Below, one piece after another: positions 34,519-42,622 of a stretch of DNA of 64,000 nt (within the stretch, counting starts at the first letter, position 1; the number at the start of each line of letters is the position of its first letter). The notes below the pieces were generated by a model. The model ran no database searches. It saw only the letters and a program-made list of their open reading frames with translations, and was not told the DNA's origin. Made by a program: the position numbers and the translations under genes. This DNA is from Lachnospiraceae bacterium. Its GTDB lineage: Bacteria > Bacillota > Clostridia > Lachnospirales > Lachnospiraceae. The stretch is taken from contig JAFTPP010000002.1 of assembly GCA_017463255.1 (NCBI GenBank), positions 124,001-188,000 of the forward strand. The letters are read 5' to 3'.

Positions 34519-35529
34519 TTACACCTCACTTATTTTCTTAGGCTGCCAGATATTATCGTAACCGTTTATCTTAGCCCAATAATAAACAGCCCTAAGATTC
34601 TGGGCATTATAGGTACCCATATCTTTTGCTTTTTTATTGATTAAGATTATCTTTTTATTCCTATCAAGCAGTTTATCCAAATAGATGATGGATGCCAACT
34701 TATCATTTTTTTGCAAATTACAGGTCGGACAGGCAAGCACTAAATTCCACATCTTATCATCTTTGATAAATGCTCTGGGAACAAAATGATCCACATGCAC
34801 CTTTTGACCATCATTGGACAGTTTCTTACCACAATAAAAGCAGCTTTCATTTTCAAATTCTTCAAAGAGAATCCTGCGGTAAACAGAAAGATTCTCTCTT
34901 TCTGAACTTTTATCAATCTTGGTGAGCAAATGGTCCATGACTGAGTCATCGTTTATCTTTTCCAAATATTTCGCCCATTCATAGTAATTTAACTTTTCAA
35001 TCGCTAACTTATGCTTACATACAAACTCATACATCTGTGGATTAATCTGCAGCCATTCTTCTTTTCTGGAAAAAGAGTAAAACAATCCTTTGGTGTCACC
35101 GAACAGGGCACCCACAACGTTTATCTTGCATTTGCTCTTTATTTTTTTACAAACCTCAATCTTGGCCTCGTCAGAAATGCTTTCAAAGGGGATATCTGCG
35201 GTAATAGCGTATCTTGCTGCCGTAGCATTTAATGCCTGCTCCAAATATGTACCACTGGAACGTTCCATAATCGGCTGCTGTCTGATTCCATGCTTTAACA
35301 CCAGGTTCCAATACACCTCTGTAAAAGTCCCAAAGAGCTGGTCAAAGGTCAAGGTCAGGTTTTCATCCACGTTGTAGAGGTTATCCATGATTGCTTTTAA
35401 GAACCCGAACTTATAGCTGCTGGAATTCTTGGAATGGGATGAAAACAGGTTGCTAAAAGCTGACCACATCTCATCATCAGACAATGTTCTGTTTTCGTAT
35501 TGACCGGATGTAAGGTCGTAGCCTGGCAT
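34519..35529 (-). CDS. HNH endonuclease domain protein
   Basis: 336 aa with GGAGGAG before the ATG. The first 210 residues are helical. An HNH module occupies about residues 228-280: CFYCGKKL, VHVDHFVPRAF (the His and Asp-His), MWNLVLACPTCN (Asn and the second Cys pair) and KND. It is the first gene of the McrBC cluster. The stop is 2 bases from the next start, so it is part of that operon. It probably cuts DNA, perhaps alongside McrC, or acts as an independent modification-dependent nuclease. Confidence 0.85.
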   Translation of the reverse strand: MPGYDLTSGQYENRTLSDDEMWSAFSNLFSSHSKNSSSYKFGFLKAIMDNLYNVDENLTLTFDQLFGTFTEVYWNLVLKHGIRQQPIMERSSGTYLEQALNATAARYAITADIPFESISDEAKIEVCKKIKSKCKINVVGALFGDTKGLFYSFSRKEEWLQINPQMYEFVCKHKLAIEKLNYYEWAKYLEKINDDSVMDHLLTKIDKSSERENLSVYRRILFEEFENESCFYCGKKLSNDGQKVHVDHFVPRAFIKDDKMWNLVLACPTCNLQKNDKLASIIYLDKLLDRNKKIILINKKAKDMGTYNAQNLRAVYYWAKINGYDNIWQPKKISEV

Positions 35530-35621
35530 GGGGTTCTCCTCCTCTTTGGATGATATACTGTAATTATATTCCTAAAGTAGGGTGCTTTCAATATTATTCT
35601 GTTGGGGGTGGGTTTGATTTC

Positions 35622-35769
35622 GCATCCGGTTATAGGTAAAATCCTATGCTTTTGCAGTAGCAGATTTCATAAATACTTTGATAAATTCCGCACTGCTGAT
35701 TCCTCTCTGAGCGGAGAGCTTAAATAATCTGCCTTGAATATCGCACAGTTGCAGTTCAATCGATATCAT
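35622..35769 (-). pseudogene. 5' remnant of the 134-aa gene
   Basis: From the ATG at 35769 the frame reads MISIELQLCDIQGRLFKLSA through FIKVFMKSATAKA and then a stop, followed by degraded similarity. It is a truncated copy of the gene at 24453-24857 and keeps its ATG overlap with the metallophosphoesterase stop (14 bases). Confidence 0.8.
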
Positions 35770-35818
35770 TTTTCTTTCCTCTCTCCACTTGCCTATCAAT
35801 CGTCATCCGATGAATGCT
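35622..35818. repeat. Right 197-bp direct repeat flanking the second defence insert
   Basis: Partner of 24710-24901 in the same orientation. It covers the end of the intact metallophosphoesterase gene and the truncated 134-aa gene. Confidence 0.7.
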
Positions 35819-36328
35819 CGGAACATCTGCAAGCACACCTTCCTTGATAATCTTTCCAAGGTTTATCGGTGTATATCCACATACATTTGCCGCCAGATTA
35901 ATGTGCTTACACCCCTCTTTGTATAGCTCCATGTTATTATGGTCGTGACCATGTATATTCAGACACCATGGCAATCCGTACACTGGCTCATGTGATAACA
36001 ATATTTTCTCCGCTATAAAAAGCGGACCTGTATAGATTTCATCAAAGTAATTCTTATATGCACCTTTTGCGTCATGATTTCCAAGAATCAGAATCTTTTT
36101 TCTCGCCTTGATGTCTTTGATATACTCCGGACTTCCAACGTCTCCCAAGCAAATAAATGTATCATTCTTCATTACCATTCCATTGATGATTGCAATCTGT
36201 TCCTGTGGAGTAATCCAGTCCGGACTCATAAACTTGCAATCTGCATCATCAAAATGCAAATCAGATAATATGTAAACAGAACCATTCTCTGACCAGTGGC
36301 GGAATGGTTCATATAATGTTGGTATCAT
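35756..36328 (-). CDS. Metallophosphoesterase
   Basis: 190 aa. The calcineurin-like motifs are in order: SDLHFDD (metal site), GDVGSPE, GNHDAKG, SHEP and HGHDHNN. The family hydrolyses phosphoester bonds with a two-metal centre. It follows the 36332 gene by three bases. In the ancestral arrangement it was followed by the 134-aa gene, now truncated here. The substrate is unknown. Confidence 0.9.
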   Translation of the reverse strand: MIPTLYEPFRHWSENGSVYILSDLHFDDADCKFMSPDWITPQEQIAIINGMVMKNDTFICLGDVGSPEYIKDIKARKKILILGNHDAKGAYKNYFDEIYTGPLFIAEKILLSHEPVYGLPWCLNIHGHDHNNMELYKEGCKHINLAANVCGYTPINLGKIIKEGVLADVPSIHRMTIDRQVERGKKNDID

Positions 36329-36331
36329 GGT

Positions 36332-36607
36332 CTAGCCCTCCTTCGGCATAATACTTTCCGGTTCTCCCTGAATCCTCTTTATTGTTTCCCTTTGCTGTTG
36401 TGACAACTCCGATACACCCTTCTTCTCAGATACCAATGCCCACCATACCGTAAGATTTATAGGGCAATCCCCACATGTTCGTGGTCCCACAATACCAAAC
36501 CCGCCCATTTTCGGCGGATAGTCCCAACCTTCATTAAATGCTTCCTCTGGTGTCATAATCTCTGTTTTGCCACATACTTCGCAAATGTGTATTAATTTCT
36601 TATCCAT
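36332..36607 (-). CDS. Small Cys-containing hypothetical protein
   Basis: 91 aa, AGGAGG before the ATG. CEVCGK at the N-terminus and CGDC in the middle make a probable zinc ribbon. The motif MTPEEAFNEGWDYPPKMGGF follows the first pair. It is translated with the metallophosphoesterase (3-base gap). An ORF6N-type palindrome sits directly upstream of its ribosome binding site. Confidence 0.7.
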   Translation of the reverse strand: MDKKLIHICEVCGKTEIMTPEEAFNEGWDYPPKMGGFGIVGPRTCGDCPINLTVWWALVSEKKGVSELSQQQRETIKRIQGEPESIMPKEG

Positions 36608-36622
36608 TTTGTTCCTCCTCTC

Positions 36623-36653
36623 AACTTGAGATCACAAATTGTGACTTCAAGTT
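36623..36653. repeat. ORF6N-like palindrome, copy 1 (intergenic)
   Basis: Fifteen-base arms around a single central base, with two mismatches. On the minus strand it would read LKSQFVISS, a variant of the LRSQIVTS segment of the ORF6N protein gene. It lies between the 36656 and 36332 genes. Confidence 0.65.
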
Positions 36654-36655
36654 TT

Positions 36656-37087
36656 CTATTTACTATTCCAACAATAGTCTACAAAATTTTCAAAATCATA
36701 TTGCACTTGGTCATTAACATCAAACTTTATAGAATCCTCAATCTTTCTATACCTTTGGTCCATTTTCTCATAAAATCCATTCCAGTCGAAATCCGTATCA
36801 TCCGTAACATCTAATATCCCCTCTTTATTTCCCATCCATGATGATAGAGTTATTTTGTTGTCCTTTCTTGTAATTATCAGCTCATACTCGCATTTTGAAC
36901 CAAAATAGTAGAATAATTCCCGAGAAATTCTTTCTGCAAACTCCTCTTTTGTCGAACATTCCTTCAAATGTTTTATAGTATCTTCCTCAAATCTAAAATG
37001 ATTAAAAATGTTCCTTTTCCGAAATCCATTGTAATTAACTCCATGTACATATATGAACCATTCCAGTTCAAAATTCTTTCTCTTCAT
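36656..37087 (-). CDS. Hypothetical protein
   Basis: 143 aa, AGGAGG ahead of the ATG, no TM. Begins MKRKNFELEWFIYVHGVNYN and is rich in Asp, Glu and aromatic residues, with an alternating beta pattern around residues 65-85 (KCEYELIITRKDNKITLSSW). No family is recognised. It lies between intergenic palindrome copies and belongs to the same minus-strand block as the ORF6N gene. Confidence 0.65.
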   Translation of the reverse strand: MKRKNFELEWFIYVHGVNYNGFRKRNIFNHFRFEEDTIKHLKECSTKEEFAERISRELFYYFGSKCEYELIITRKDNKITLSSWMGNKEGILDVTDDTDFDWNGFYEKMDQRYRKIEDSIKFDVNDQVQYDFENFVDYCWNSK

Positions 37088-37109
37088 CGATTCCTCCTGT
37101 CACTCCATC

Positions 37110-37138
37110 CTTTAAGGTCACAAATTGTGACCTCAAAG
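37110..37138. repeat. ORF6N-like palindrome, copy 2 (intergenic)
   Basis: Fourteen-base arms with one mismatch around a central A. The sequence is nearly identical to the palindrome inside the ORF6N gene at 38244-38272. Confidence 0.75.
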
Positions 37139-37141
37139 CTA

Positions 37142-37174
37142 TAACTTGATATTCCAAATTGGAACATCAAGTTA
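37142..37174. repeat. ORF6N-like palindrome, copy 3, overlapping a stop codon
   Basis: Sixteen-base arms with one mismatch around a central A. It would read LMFQFGTSS-like codons if translated, a common variant of the same ORF6N segment in other proteins. Its right end contains the TAA stop of the 37172 gene. Confidence 0.65.
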
Positions 37175-37561
37175 ACATATACAATTTAGCACTGTCCTAA
37201 TTATCATCTCCTTATCCTCATCCCTTGATTTTTCTATCATAAGGATAAGCGCAACCAATAATGTATCACTGATTCTTTTTTCTCCATTAACGTACAGCGC
37301 ATTGTTCCACTCCAAAAACAGTAAGAACTTGATTGCAGCCATTTGCTTATTGCAGTCATACCAAACCGGATTCTTTATCATGTCATACAACATGCCTACT
37401 GCCACTTCTTCGATGCTTTCATTCCCGTCATAGTATGTCCCTTCGGGACGAGTCAGCGTTTGATGGTCGTATGCGTCTAATATTTCTAAGGTATCCTTAT
37501 ATGCATCTTTTAACACTTCTTCCTTTTCTTTGGTGATTGCGGTGATTTTATTCTCTTCCAT
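37172..37561 (-). CDS. Degenerate Fic-like (RhuM C-terminal type) protein
   Basis: 129 aa. The segment WYDCNKQMAAIKFLLFLEWN, then NGEKRISDTLLVALILMIEK, matches the C-terminal Fic-fold region of RhuM/ORF6N-associated proteins, where the usual sequence is DGNKRIAA. Here the Fic His is absent, GN is changed to CN and the Arg to Gln, so AMP-transfer activity is unlikely. The start overlaps the ORF6N gene end by 14 bases. It probably arose by splitting of an ORF6N-Fic type protein and may serve as a structural or regulatory partner. Confidence 0.6.
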   Translation of the reverse strand: MEENKITAITKEKEEVLKDAYKDTLEILDAYDHQTLTRPEGTYYDGNESIEEVAVGMLYDMIKNPVWYDCNKQMAAIKFLLFLEWNNALYVNGEKRISDTLLVALILMIEKSRDEDKEMIIRTVLNCIC

Positions 37562-38513
37562 CGTTAGTACCTCCGTTATCTTCCTTTTTTATCCGCTTCA
37601 AAATATCACGTATATTTTCCCAGTCCTCAATTCTATTAATCGCAAAACACTTTTTACCGGCATCCTTAAGAGAAGCACCTATGTGATACCCCCAACTTTC
37701 ATCTATAATCAAAAATCTATCATGGAATTCTTCCGTGTAATTTACACTCAAGGCCGGATACTGCTGATTAAAATTATTAATATCCGTCGGCGATAACTTT
37801 GCCCTTTTCACGGTATATATCTGTACTTTTACATTTTCTTGTTTCTTCGCTAATATATTAAGCGTTCCCACATCCACATAATTATCTATCAGGACAATTT
37901 CCGTTTTTGCCTTTGCAATTAATTCTGCCAAAAGGCTAAAGGCATCATAAATCTGTCCCTCAAAAAATATTTTTTGCGATACTTCTTCATGTTCTGATAT
38001 GTATGTAAATATCTTATCGAATTTCTCATCAGCATCTTTTTGATATATCAGTTGCTTCACTTCAATCTCATTTATTCTGTTTAATACTAGAGAATTGTTC
38101 GCCATAAAACGGCGCATTTCCACGAACATATTCATAATTTTTATACTAACTTGTATCGCTATATCACTTCGCAATACAGCTGAAAGCATGGCTATTCCTT
38201 GTTCGGTGAAGACGTATGGTAAATATCGACGACCACCCTTTCCCTTTGAGGTCACAATTTGTGACCTCAAAGAGTTGTATTCTTCTCTTGCTAATTGAAA
38301 ACAAAACTCTTTGGGAAATCGCTCCTTGTTTCTTTTAACAGCTTGATTAAACACTTTTGTTTCTACCTGATATAATTCTGCCAAATCACTATCCAGCATT
38401 ACCTGTTGTCCCCGAATCACATATATTAAATTCTTAATTGTCACTTCGCTGGTATCCATATACAATTCCTCACTAATTTCCTGTACAATCAATTCTTTTG
38501 TCTTTTCACTCAT
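37548..38513 (-). CDS. ORF6N domain protein with PLD-like C-terminus
   Basis: 321 aa, AGGAGG ahead of the ATG. The ORF6N domain spans about residues 20-125 (VIRGQQVMLDSDLAELYQVE, then FPKEFCFQLAREEYNSLRSQ and YVFTEQGIAMLSAVLRSD). It is a DNA-binding domain of phage and mobile-element proteins. A coiled segment follows (about 140-185). The C-terminal 120 residues resemble a single PLD-like unit (IVLIDNYVD, EFHDRFLIID with the H-x-R/K signature, YHIGASLKDAGKKCFAI). One PLD motif would need a dimer for catalysis. The codons for SLRSQIVTSK form a near-perfect palindrome. Confidence 0.88.
   Translation of the reverse strand: MSEKTKELIVQEISEELYMDTSEVTIKNLIYVIRGQQVMLDSDLAELYQVETKVFNQAVKRNKERFPKEFCFQLAREEYNSLRSQIVTSKGKGGRRYLPYVFTEQGIAMLSAVLRSDIAIQVSIKIMNMFVEMRRFMANNSLVLNRINEIEVKQLIYQKDADEKFDKIFTYISEHEEVSQKIFFEGQIYDAFSLLAELIAKAKTEIVLIDNYVDVGTLNILAKKQENVKVQIYTVKRAKLSPTDINNFNQQYPALSVNYTEEFHDRFLIIDESWGYHIGASLKDAGKKCFAINRIEDWENIRDILKRIKKEDNGGTNDGRE
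38244..38272. repeat. ORF6N palindrome inside the coding sequence
   Basis: Fourteen perfectly complementary bases on each side of a central T, within the ORF6N domain codons. The same sequence, with few changes, occurs between genes at 36623, 37110 and 37142. Confidence 0.85.
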
Positions 38514-38523
38514 GATTTTCCTC

Positions 38524-39609
38524 CTACACTATGTAATGAATCGGGTTTCTCTTACTTTTAACAAATTCCAAGCATTTAGCTGCAGACTTTTCTATCTGTA
38601 TATCATCCTCATAATCATCGTAATCCAGCAACAGTAAATCCCCCAGTATAACAACTGCTCCTTTTTCCACATCATAATGCAAATGATGTTTTTCGAATTT
38701 CACATCGACAGCAGAAGCTCCTTGTTTTGTTTGCATTGTAATCCACTCGCCGCCTCTTTCTTCATATAGGTTTGTACGATAGTTATATCTATGGAACACC
38801 TCCCCATTTTCGAAATGCAGATACACATCATACTCTTCTAAATCCACATTCAATATGTTTAATTCATAAATTGCTTCGGAAAATGTACTTCCCTGATTCA
38901 ATTCAAATGTGATTGCTCTCAAACAGTCGTAATTCAAATTAATACGCCCTGCAAATTCAATCACCTTGTCAATCTCGCTATAAAATTGTTTTTCTAATTT
39001 GTCCTCCAGATATTCCCGAATAGCCTCTGCCGCAGGATATTCAAACCGGAAATGATAATGAAAGCGCCCCGGTCTGTTTACTATGTAATCATTCAATCCT
39101 CGCAATTCATTACATGTTACGATATACATTTTCTTTCCTCCGGCAGTTCCATCAAAAAGGCTAAGCAGCTTTGCCTGTTCATCATTTTCCTTATTCGTCT
39201 TAAATGTCTTATCAAACTCATCAAATAGAACCACACATTCTTGTTCTATTTTCTCAATAAATCGAGCTATGCCCTTATATGCCTCATCTACAATCAGCAC
39301 TGGGTAACCTTTCTCCAAAGCCCTTTGACATAATAGTTTTGCAAATACTGATTTTCCAATACCTTTATCGCCGCTTAAAATAGTTCCTAAACTTCTTTGA
39401 AACACTTCAAATGCGTGCAAAACTTTTTTCACCTTACTCTCGTGAACACCGTATATCTTTTCACACACCTCAATATTGGTATGCTCCGTCAAATAAAAAC
39501 CGTCTTTATCGTTATACATGACCACATACGTCTTTACCGGCAACAAATCATACGTTTCAACCTCATCTGTTGAAATAGAATACCTTTTTCCAATCCTAAT
39601 TACTCGCAT
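38524..39609 (-). CDS. AAA+ ATPase, phage or mobile-element type
   Basis: 361 aa. Walker A is LSGDKGIGKSVFAKLL (about residues 78-93), Walker B is CVVLFDEFDKTF, and an arginine-finger-like NRPGRFHYHFRF follows. The C-terminal 120 residues are beta-rich and acidic with no recognised domain. The ATPase core resembles the small motors of phage and plasmid loci that remodel protein or DNA. It sits between the ORF6N gene and an XRE regulator, so the block could be a phage-derived module. The specific role is unknown. Confidence 0.78.
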   Translation of the reverse strand: MRVIRIGKRYSISTDEVETYDLLPVKTYVVMYNDKDGFYLTEHTNIEVCEKIYGVHESKVKKVLHAFEVFQRSLGTILSGDKGIGKSVFAKLLCQRALEKGYPVLIVDEAYKGIARFIEKIEQECVVLFDEFDKTFKTNKENDEQAKLLSLFDGTAGGKKMYIVTCNELRGLNDYIVNRPGRFHYHFRFEYPAAEAIREYLEDKLEKQFYSEIDKVIEFAGRINLNYDCLRAITFELNQGSTFSEAIYELNILNVDLEEYDVYLHFENGEVFHRYNYRTNLYEERGGEWITMQTKQGASAVDVKFEKHHLHYDVEKGAVVILGDLLLLDYDDYEDDIQIEKSAAKCLEFVKSKRNPIHYIV

Positions 39610-39688
39610 AAAAAAACCTCCTATAAAATGTTATATTTCCATTCTGTAGGAGGTTTTGAGCTTTGTCATTCCAGCTGTGCTTTAATTC

Positions 39689-40009
39689 TTAAGCTGCTTT
39701 CAACCTATTTAGTTGTTTATAATAAGCATACAATCTTCTTGTTCTTGGATTTTCTATGATAACAATTGGCTCCGGCATAATTGATTTTCTATTTCCACAA
39801 ATAATTTTATCTATTGGCACCTGAAGAAATTGGCTCAATGCATACAGATTGTCAACAGTAGGCATATTTAGACCGTTAAACCAATTATATACCGTTTGTA
39901 TACTTCCAATATTCAAGAATTCTTTTATGTCTTTCGGCGTAATCCCGCGCTTGTCCATGATTCGGCGTAGATTGATGCCGGTTTCTTTAAGGTTAATTGT
40001 AGGGAACAT
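39689..40009 (-). CDS. XRE-family HTH regulator (short)
   Basis: 106 aa with AAGGAAGGGG before the ATG. The HTH spans about residues 10-65 (INLRRIMDKRGITPKDIKEF, NIGSIQTVYNWFNGLNMPT, DNLYALSQFLQVPIDKII). The C-terminal tail is basic. It probably regulates the adjacent AAA+ and ORF6N genes, all on the same strand. Confidence 0.85.
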   Translation of the reverse strand: MFPTINLKETGINLRRIMDKRGITPKDIKEFLNIGSIQTVYNWFNGLNMPTVDNLYALSQFLQVPIDKIICGNRKSIMPEPIVIIENPRTRRLYAYYKQLNRLKAA

Positions 40010-40030
40010 AGACCCCTTCCTTTCTGTACA

Positions 40031-41890
40031 TTATTTTGTCTTTATTACGGCTTTCTTACCCGAAAATGCAATTCCAAGCTTAATAACATTCTCAATTCCC
40101 TCTTCCTTAATCTCCAAGTCATATCGCTTTTCATCAATTTGACTAAGTGCTTCTATCGAGAGTTTTTCAAGGTCAGCCTCTTCCAAGCCACTCTTCCATT
40201 TCAGTTCCATAATAATACCCGGATATTTCTTTTCCCTCGGAATCAAGCTGATATCATATCTGCCATCACCGGATTCTCTGTTAGATTTAATCCTATATTG
40301 ATTATCTAGCAATGCAATGAGTCCAAGCGTAAGTCCATGATAAAATCCTTCTGCTCCGGCATCATAAAAGCTTATGGATTTGTCCATATACTCTGAAATT
40401 GCTTTTTGCAGTTTTTTAACATCGTTCGCATATAGGCTTTCCGCAATCATATTTGCTGTAGTTCTTGTAATTGCACCAATTTGCATCAGATGTGACAATA
40501 TCTCGCTCTTATACACTGCCGCAATCTCTTTATTTGGAATCGAAACCTCACACAAATATGCTCCATCCGCTTGTAATTCCTTTTTAGGCGTCTTGAGGTA
40601 ACCTGCCACTAATAAAAGACTATAAATATTTGCAGGGTCTTCAGCCAGTGATCTGTATACCACATTCTGGTCAATCCGCGCGATTACTCGTTCTCCTCGT
40701 AACAACGCATACAGCCTCTCTGTGATATCGTCTGTAGCAATAGTAAGTACATCCTCCAGCACTTCATTTTTTCCGGTATTAACCCAGTATGCCTGTGGAA
40801 TACAACCTCTAGAAATATAGTTAATCACAGACCACGGATTGTAAATCTCTCTACTGCCAAACAGGTAACCATCGTACCAATCCTTAAGCTCATCCTCTTT
40901 ATCTGCGACACCATAATATTCAAGCATTTTTCTCACTTCCGAAGAAGTAAAACCGAAGAACTCATCATATTCATCGTCCATCACAGAATTTACTGTCAGA
41001 TTATTTAATCCACTGAAAATACTCTCCTGAGCAATACGTAGTATTCCCGTAAGAAATCCATAGGTGATATTCTTGTTATCCTTAAAAGCTCCCGAGAAGA
41101 AGTTTCTCATAAAGCCAATGATTTCATCATAGAAATCCTTTGAGTATCCTTCCTGTATTGGTGTATCGTATTCATCGATAATAATAATCGGAGCCTTGCC
41201 GTAATGTGCCGCAAGCATTTGCGACAATTTTTCAAGTGCCTCTGACATTTCTACTGCAGATGCTTCTCCATTCAACACTTTAGAAAAATATGCTTTCTCA
41301 TATTCTGCCAACTCGCTACTGCTTAACAGTTCCTGATGTCTTCCGAACTCGCTCTGTAAAAGTCCACGAATCTTTGCCATCGTAGATTCCCAGGAATCAT
41401 ATTTCACATCCTTGAAAGTCAAAAAGATAACCGGATATTTTCCCTGGTGTTTACGATACTCTTCCCCACATTTCCAGATTGCTTTGTCTACAAAGTATTT
41501 GCTCGTATCCTCTTCAGAAATCTCAAAGAATACACGGAGCATATCCATATTCAATGTCTTTCCAAAACGTCTTGGTCTTGTAAATAAAGAAACCAATGGC
41601 TTCTGATCTAGAAATTCCTTAATCAACAAGGTCTTATCTACATAATAATACTCGCCCTGCGCGCGAACATAATCTGAAATACCAATTGGCAAAGGTCTTT
41701 GTTTGTCATCCTTTTTCTTAGAATACTTTCCTGAGAATACACGCCCATCAATTGGTTTCTCCGCATTATCCGGAATCTGCCATTGTCTGCCAACCTTTAT
41801 CGCACCTAAAATTCTTCCTTTGCTGCACAAATCGTTAATTGTTCTTTTAGACATTCCCCATTCAATTGCAACCTGATCACTAGACTTCAT
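40031..41890 (-). CDS. AAA-ATPase-like protein with C-terminal DUF1703 nuclease-fold domain and N-terminal HTH
   Basis: 619 aa from the ATG at 41890 (AAGGAG nearby); 18 further codons upstream lack a start signal. Residues 1-45 form a MerR/excisionase-type HTH (VAIEWGMSKRTINDLCSKGR). The AAA-ATPase-like core follows: PLPIGISDYVRAQGEYYYVD, Walker A-type FTRPRRFGKTLNMDML and Walker B IIIIDEYDTPIQEGY. The C-terminal DUF1703 region has GRYDISLIPREKKYPGIIME with LKWK, a PD-(D/E)XK-like core. Such proteins are numerous in gut Clostridia and Bacteroidia. Their role is not established. The HTH fusion is an addition and may allow autoregulation of its own promoter. Confidence 0.88.
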   Translation of the reverse strand: MKSSDQVAIEWGMSKRTINDLCSKGRILGAIKVGRQWQIPDNAEKPIDGRVFSGKYSKKKDDKQRPLPIGISDYVRAQGEYYYVDKTLLIKEFLDQKPLVSLFTRPRRFGKTLNMDMLRVFFEISEEDTSKYFVDKAIWKCGEEYRKHQGKYPVIFLTFKDVKYDSWESTMAKIRGLLQSEFGRHQELLSSSELAEYEKAYFSKVLNGEASAVEMSEALEKLSQMLAAHYGKAPIIIIDEYDTPIQEGYSKDFYDEIIGFMRNFFSGAFKDNKNITYGFLTGILRIAQESIFSGLNNLTVNSVMDDEYDEFFGFTSSEVRKMLEYYGVADKEDELKDWYDGYLFGSREIYNPWSVINYISRGCIPQAYWVNTGKNEVLEDVLTIATDDITERLYALLRGERVIARIDQNVVYRSLAEDPANIYSLLLVAGYLKTPKKELQADGAYLCEVSIPNKEIAAVYKSEILSHLMQIGAITRTTANMIAESLYANDVKKLQKAISEYMDKSISFYDAGAEGFYHGLTLGLIALLDNQYRIKSNRESGDGRYDISLIPREKKYPGIIMELKWKSGLEEADLEKLSIEALSQIDEKRYDLEIKEEGIENVIKLGIAFSGKKAVIKTK

Positions 41891-41932
41891 AAAATCATCT
41901 CCTTTGAGATTAGTGTCTCTCATCTTGCTTAA

Positions 41933-41961
41933 AGCATACAACAATTCGAGCGAAATATCAA
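41933..41961 (-). promoter_or_regulatory. Promoter of the AAA/DUF1703 gene
   Basis: TTGATA (41956-41961) and TATGCT (41933-41938) on the minus strand are 17 bases apart and lie about 45 bases upstream of the gene start. Confidence 0.6.
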
Positions 41962-41984
41962 TTTGTTTTTTGACATTTCGCCCG
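41947..41984. promoter_or_regulatory. Operator-like inverted repeat overlapping the -35
   Basis: Arms 41947-41961 and 41970-41984 match at 13 of 15 positions. The left arm covers the -35 box, so a bound dimer would block or modulate the promoter. The N-terminal HTH of the downstream protein is a natural candidate binder. Confidence 0.5.
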
Positions 41985-42261
41985 AAACGTTATTTATCGC
42001 TCAATTAAAATTGTATTCTATCAGCACCCTATATCCCGGAAACTGAAGTTCAAAATAAATCACCTTTTCATTACACTTCACAATCCGCTAAAAATATCTT
42101 TTCCAATCCATGGAGTGAATCTTCTCCAGTCAAATTCATCTCTTTTGCGAACAAAAGATATCGTGACACTACTTTAGATATATCATCATCATCTCCCATC
42201 GAAGCTATAAATGAAGTGTTCTATAAATACTACAGAAAATAATCCTTTAAATTTCTTCACA
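41985..42261. other. Intergenic stretch without a recognised gene
   Basis: Between the operator and the next terminator no supported coding region is visible on either strand; only short AT-rich frames occur. Confidence 0.5.
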
Positions 42262-42293
42262 CACTAAAATGAGCGCACATTTCGTGCGCTCAT
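42262..42293 (-). terminator. Terminator of the coiled-coil gene pair
   Basis: A 10-bp perfect stem (42269-42278 with 42284-42293), loop of five, followed by TTTTAG on the minus strand. It lies 32 bases past the stop of the next gene. Confidence 0.8.
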
Positions 42294-42324
42294 GCCTATT
42301 CTGTAACCCTTTCTGTTCTCCCCC

Positions 42325-42570
42325 CTACCTCATAAACGCATCAAGCACTCTGATTCCCGCAGCCATCTCCTTAAGCTTTGGCAGCTCTCTTTGCATATAT
42401 GCCTCTAACTGTTCTACTTCTTCTGCACTAAATCCCGTATTGGAAATAATCTTACAATCCGGTATTTTCCCCTCCGCGTTTCGCTTTCCGTCCACAAAAG
42501 ACACAAATGCATATTTCTTACCGTCCTTGGAACAAATTGGTGATACTGACATATTAACTCCATCGCTCAT
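42325..42570 (-). CDS. Small hypothetical protein, partner of the coiled-coil gene
   Basis: 81 aa from the ATG at 42570, with GGGGA about nine bases upstream; an ATG further up overlaps the preceding gene. It begins MSDGVNMSVSPICSKDGKKY and contains a helix rich in Glu and Leu at the end. No family is recognised. It follows the coiled-coil gene by about 50 bases and is ended by a clear terminator. Confidence 0.6.
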   Translation of the reverse strand: MSDGVNMSVSPICSKDGKKYAFVSFVDGKRNAEGKIPDCKIISNTGFSAEEVEQLEAYMQRELPKLKEMAAGIRVLDAFMR

Positions 42571-42622
42571 AAGAGAATCCCCTTTCATCACGTTTTCATA
42601 TATTGTATCACAAATGCAAGGT

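Larger units (their letters stand above)
24710..35818. mobile_element. Probable inserted defence island between MPE-operon repeats
   Basis: About 10.7 kb lies between two diverged direct repeats, each carrying a complementary half of the metallophosphoesterase/134-aa operon. The interval contains only defence-type genes (methyltransferase/GHKL/REC-HEPN, McrBC, HNH, MazG-like) and no recombinase. Capture by homologous recombination at this locus is more likely than transposition. An old tandem duplication of the operon is the alternative. Confidence 0.5.

Noticed and set aside
37110-37174. Tandem palindromes read as a double terminator
   Set aside because: They lack T runs and match the ORF6N codon palindrome in sequence, so a binding site or a repeat fits better.
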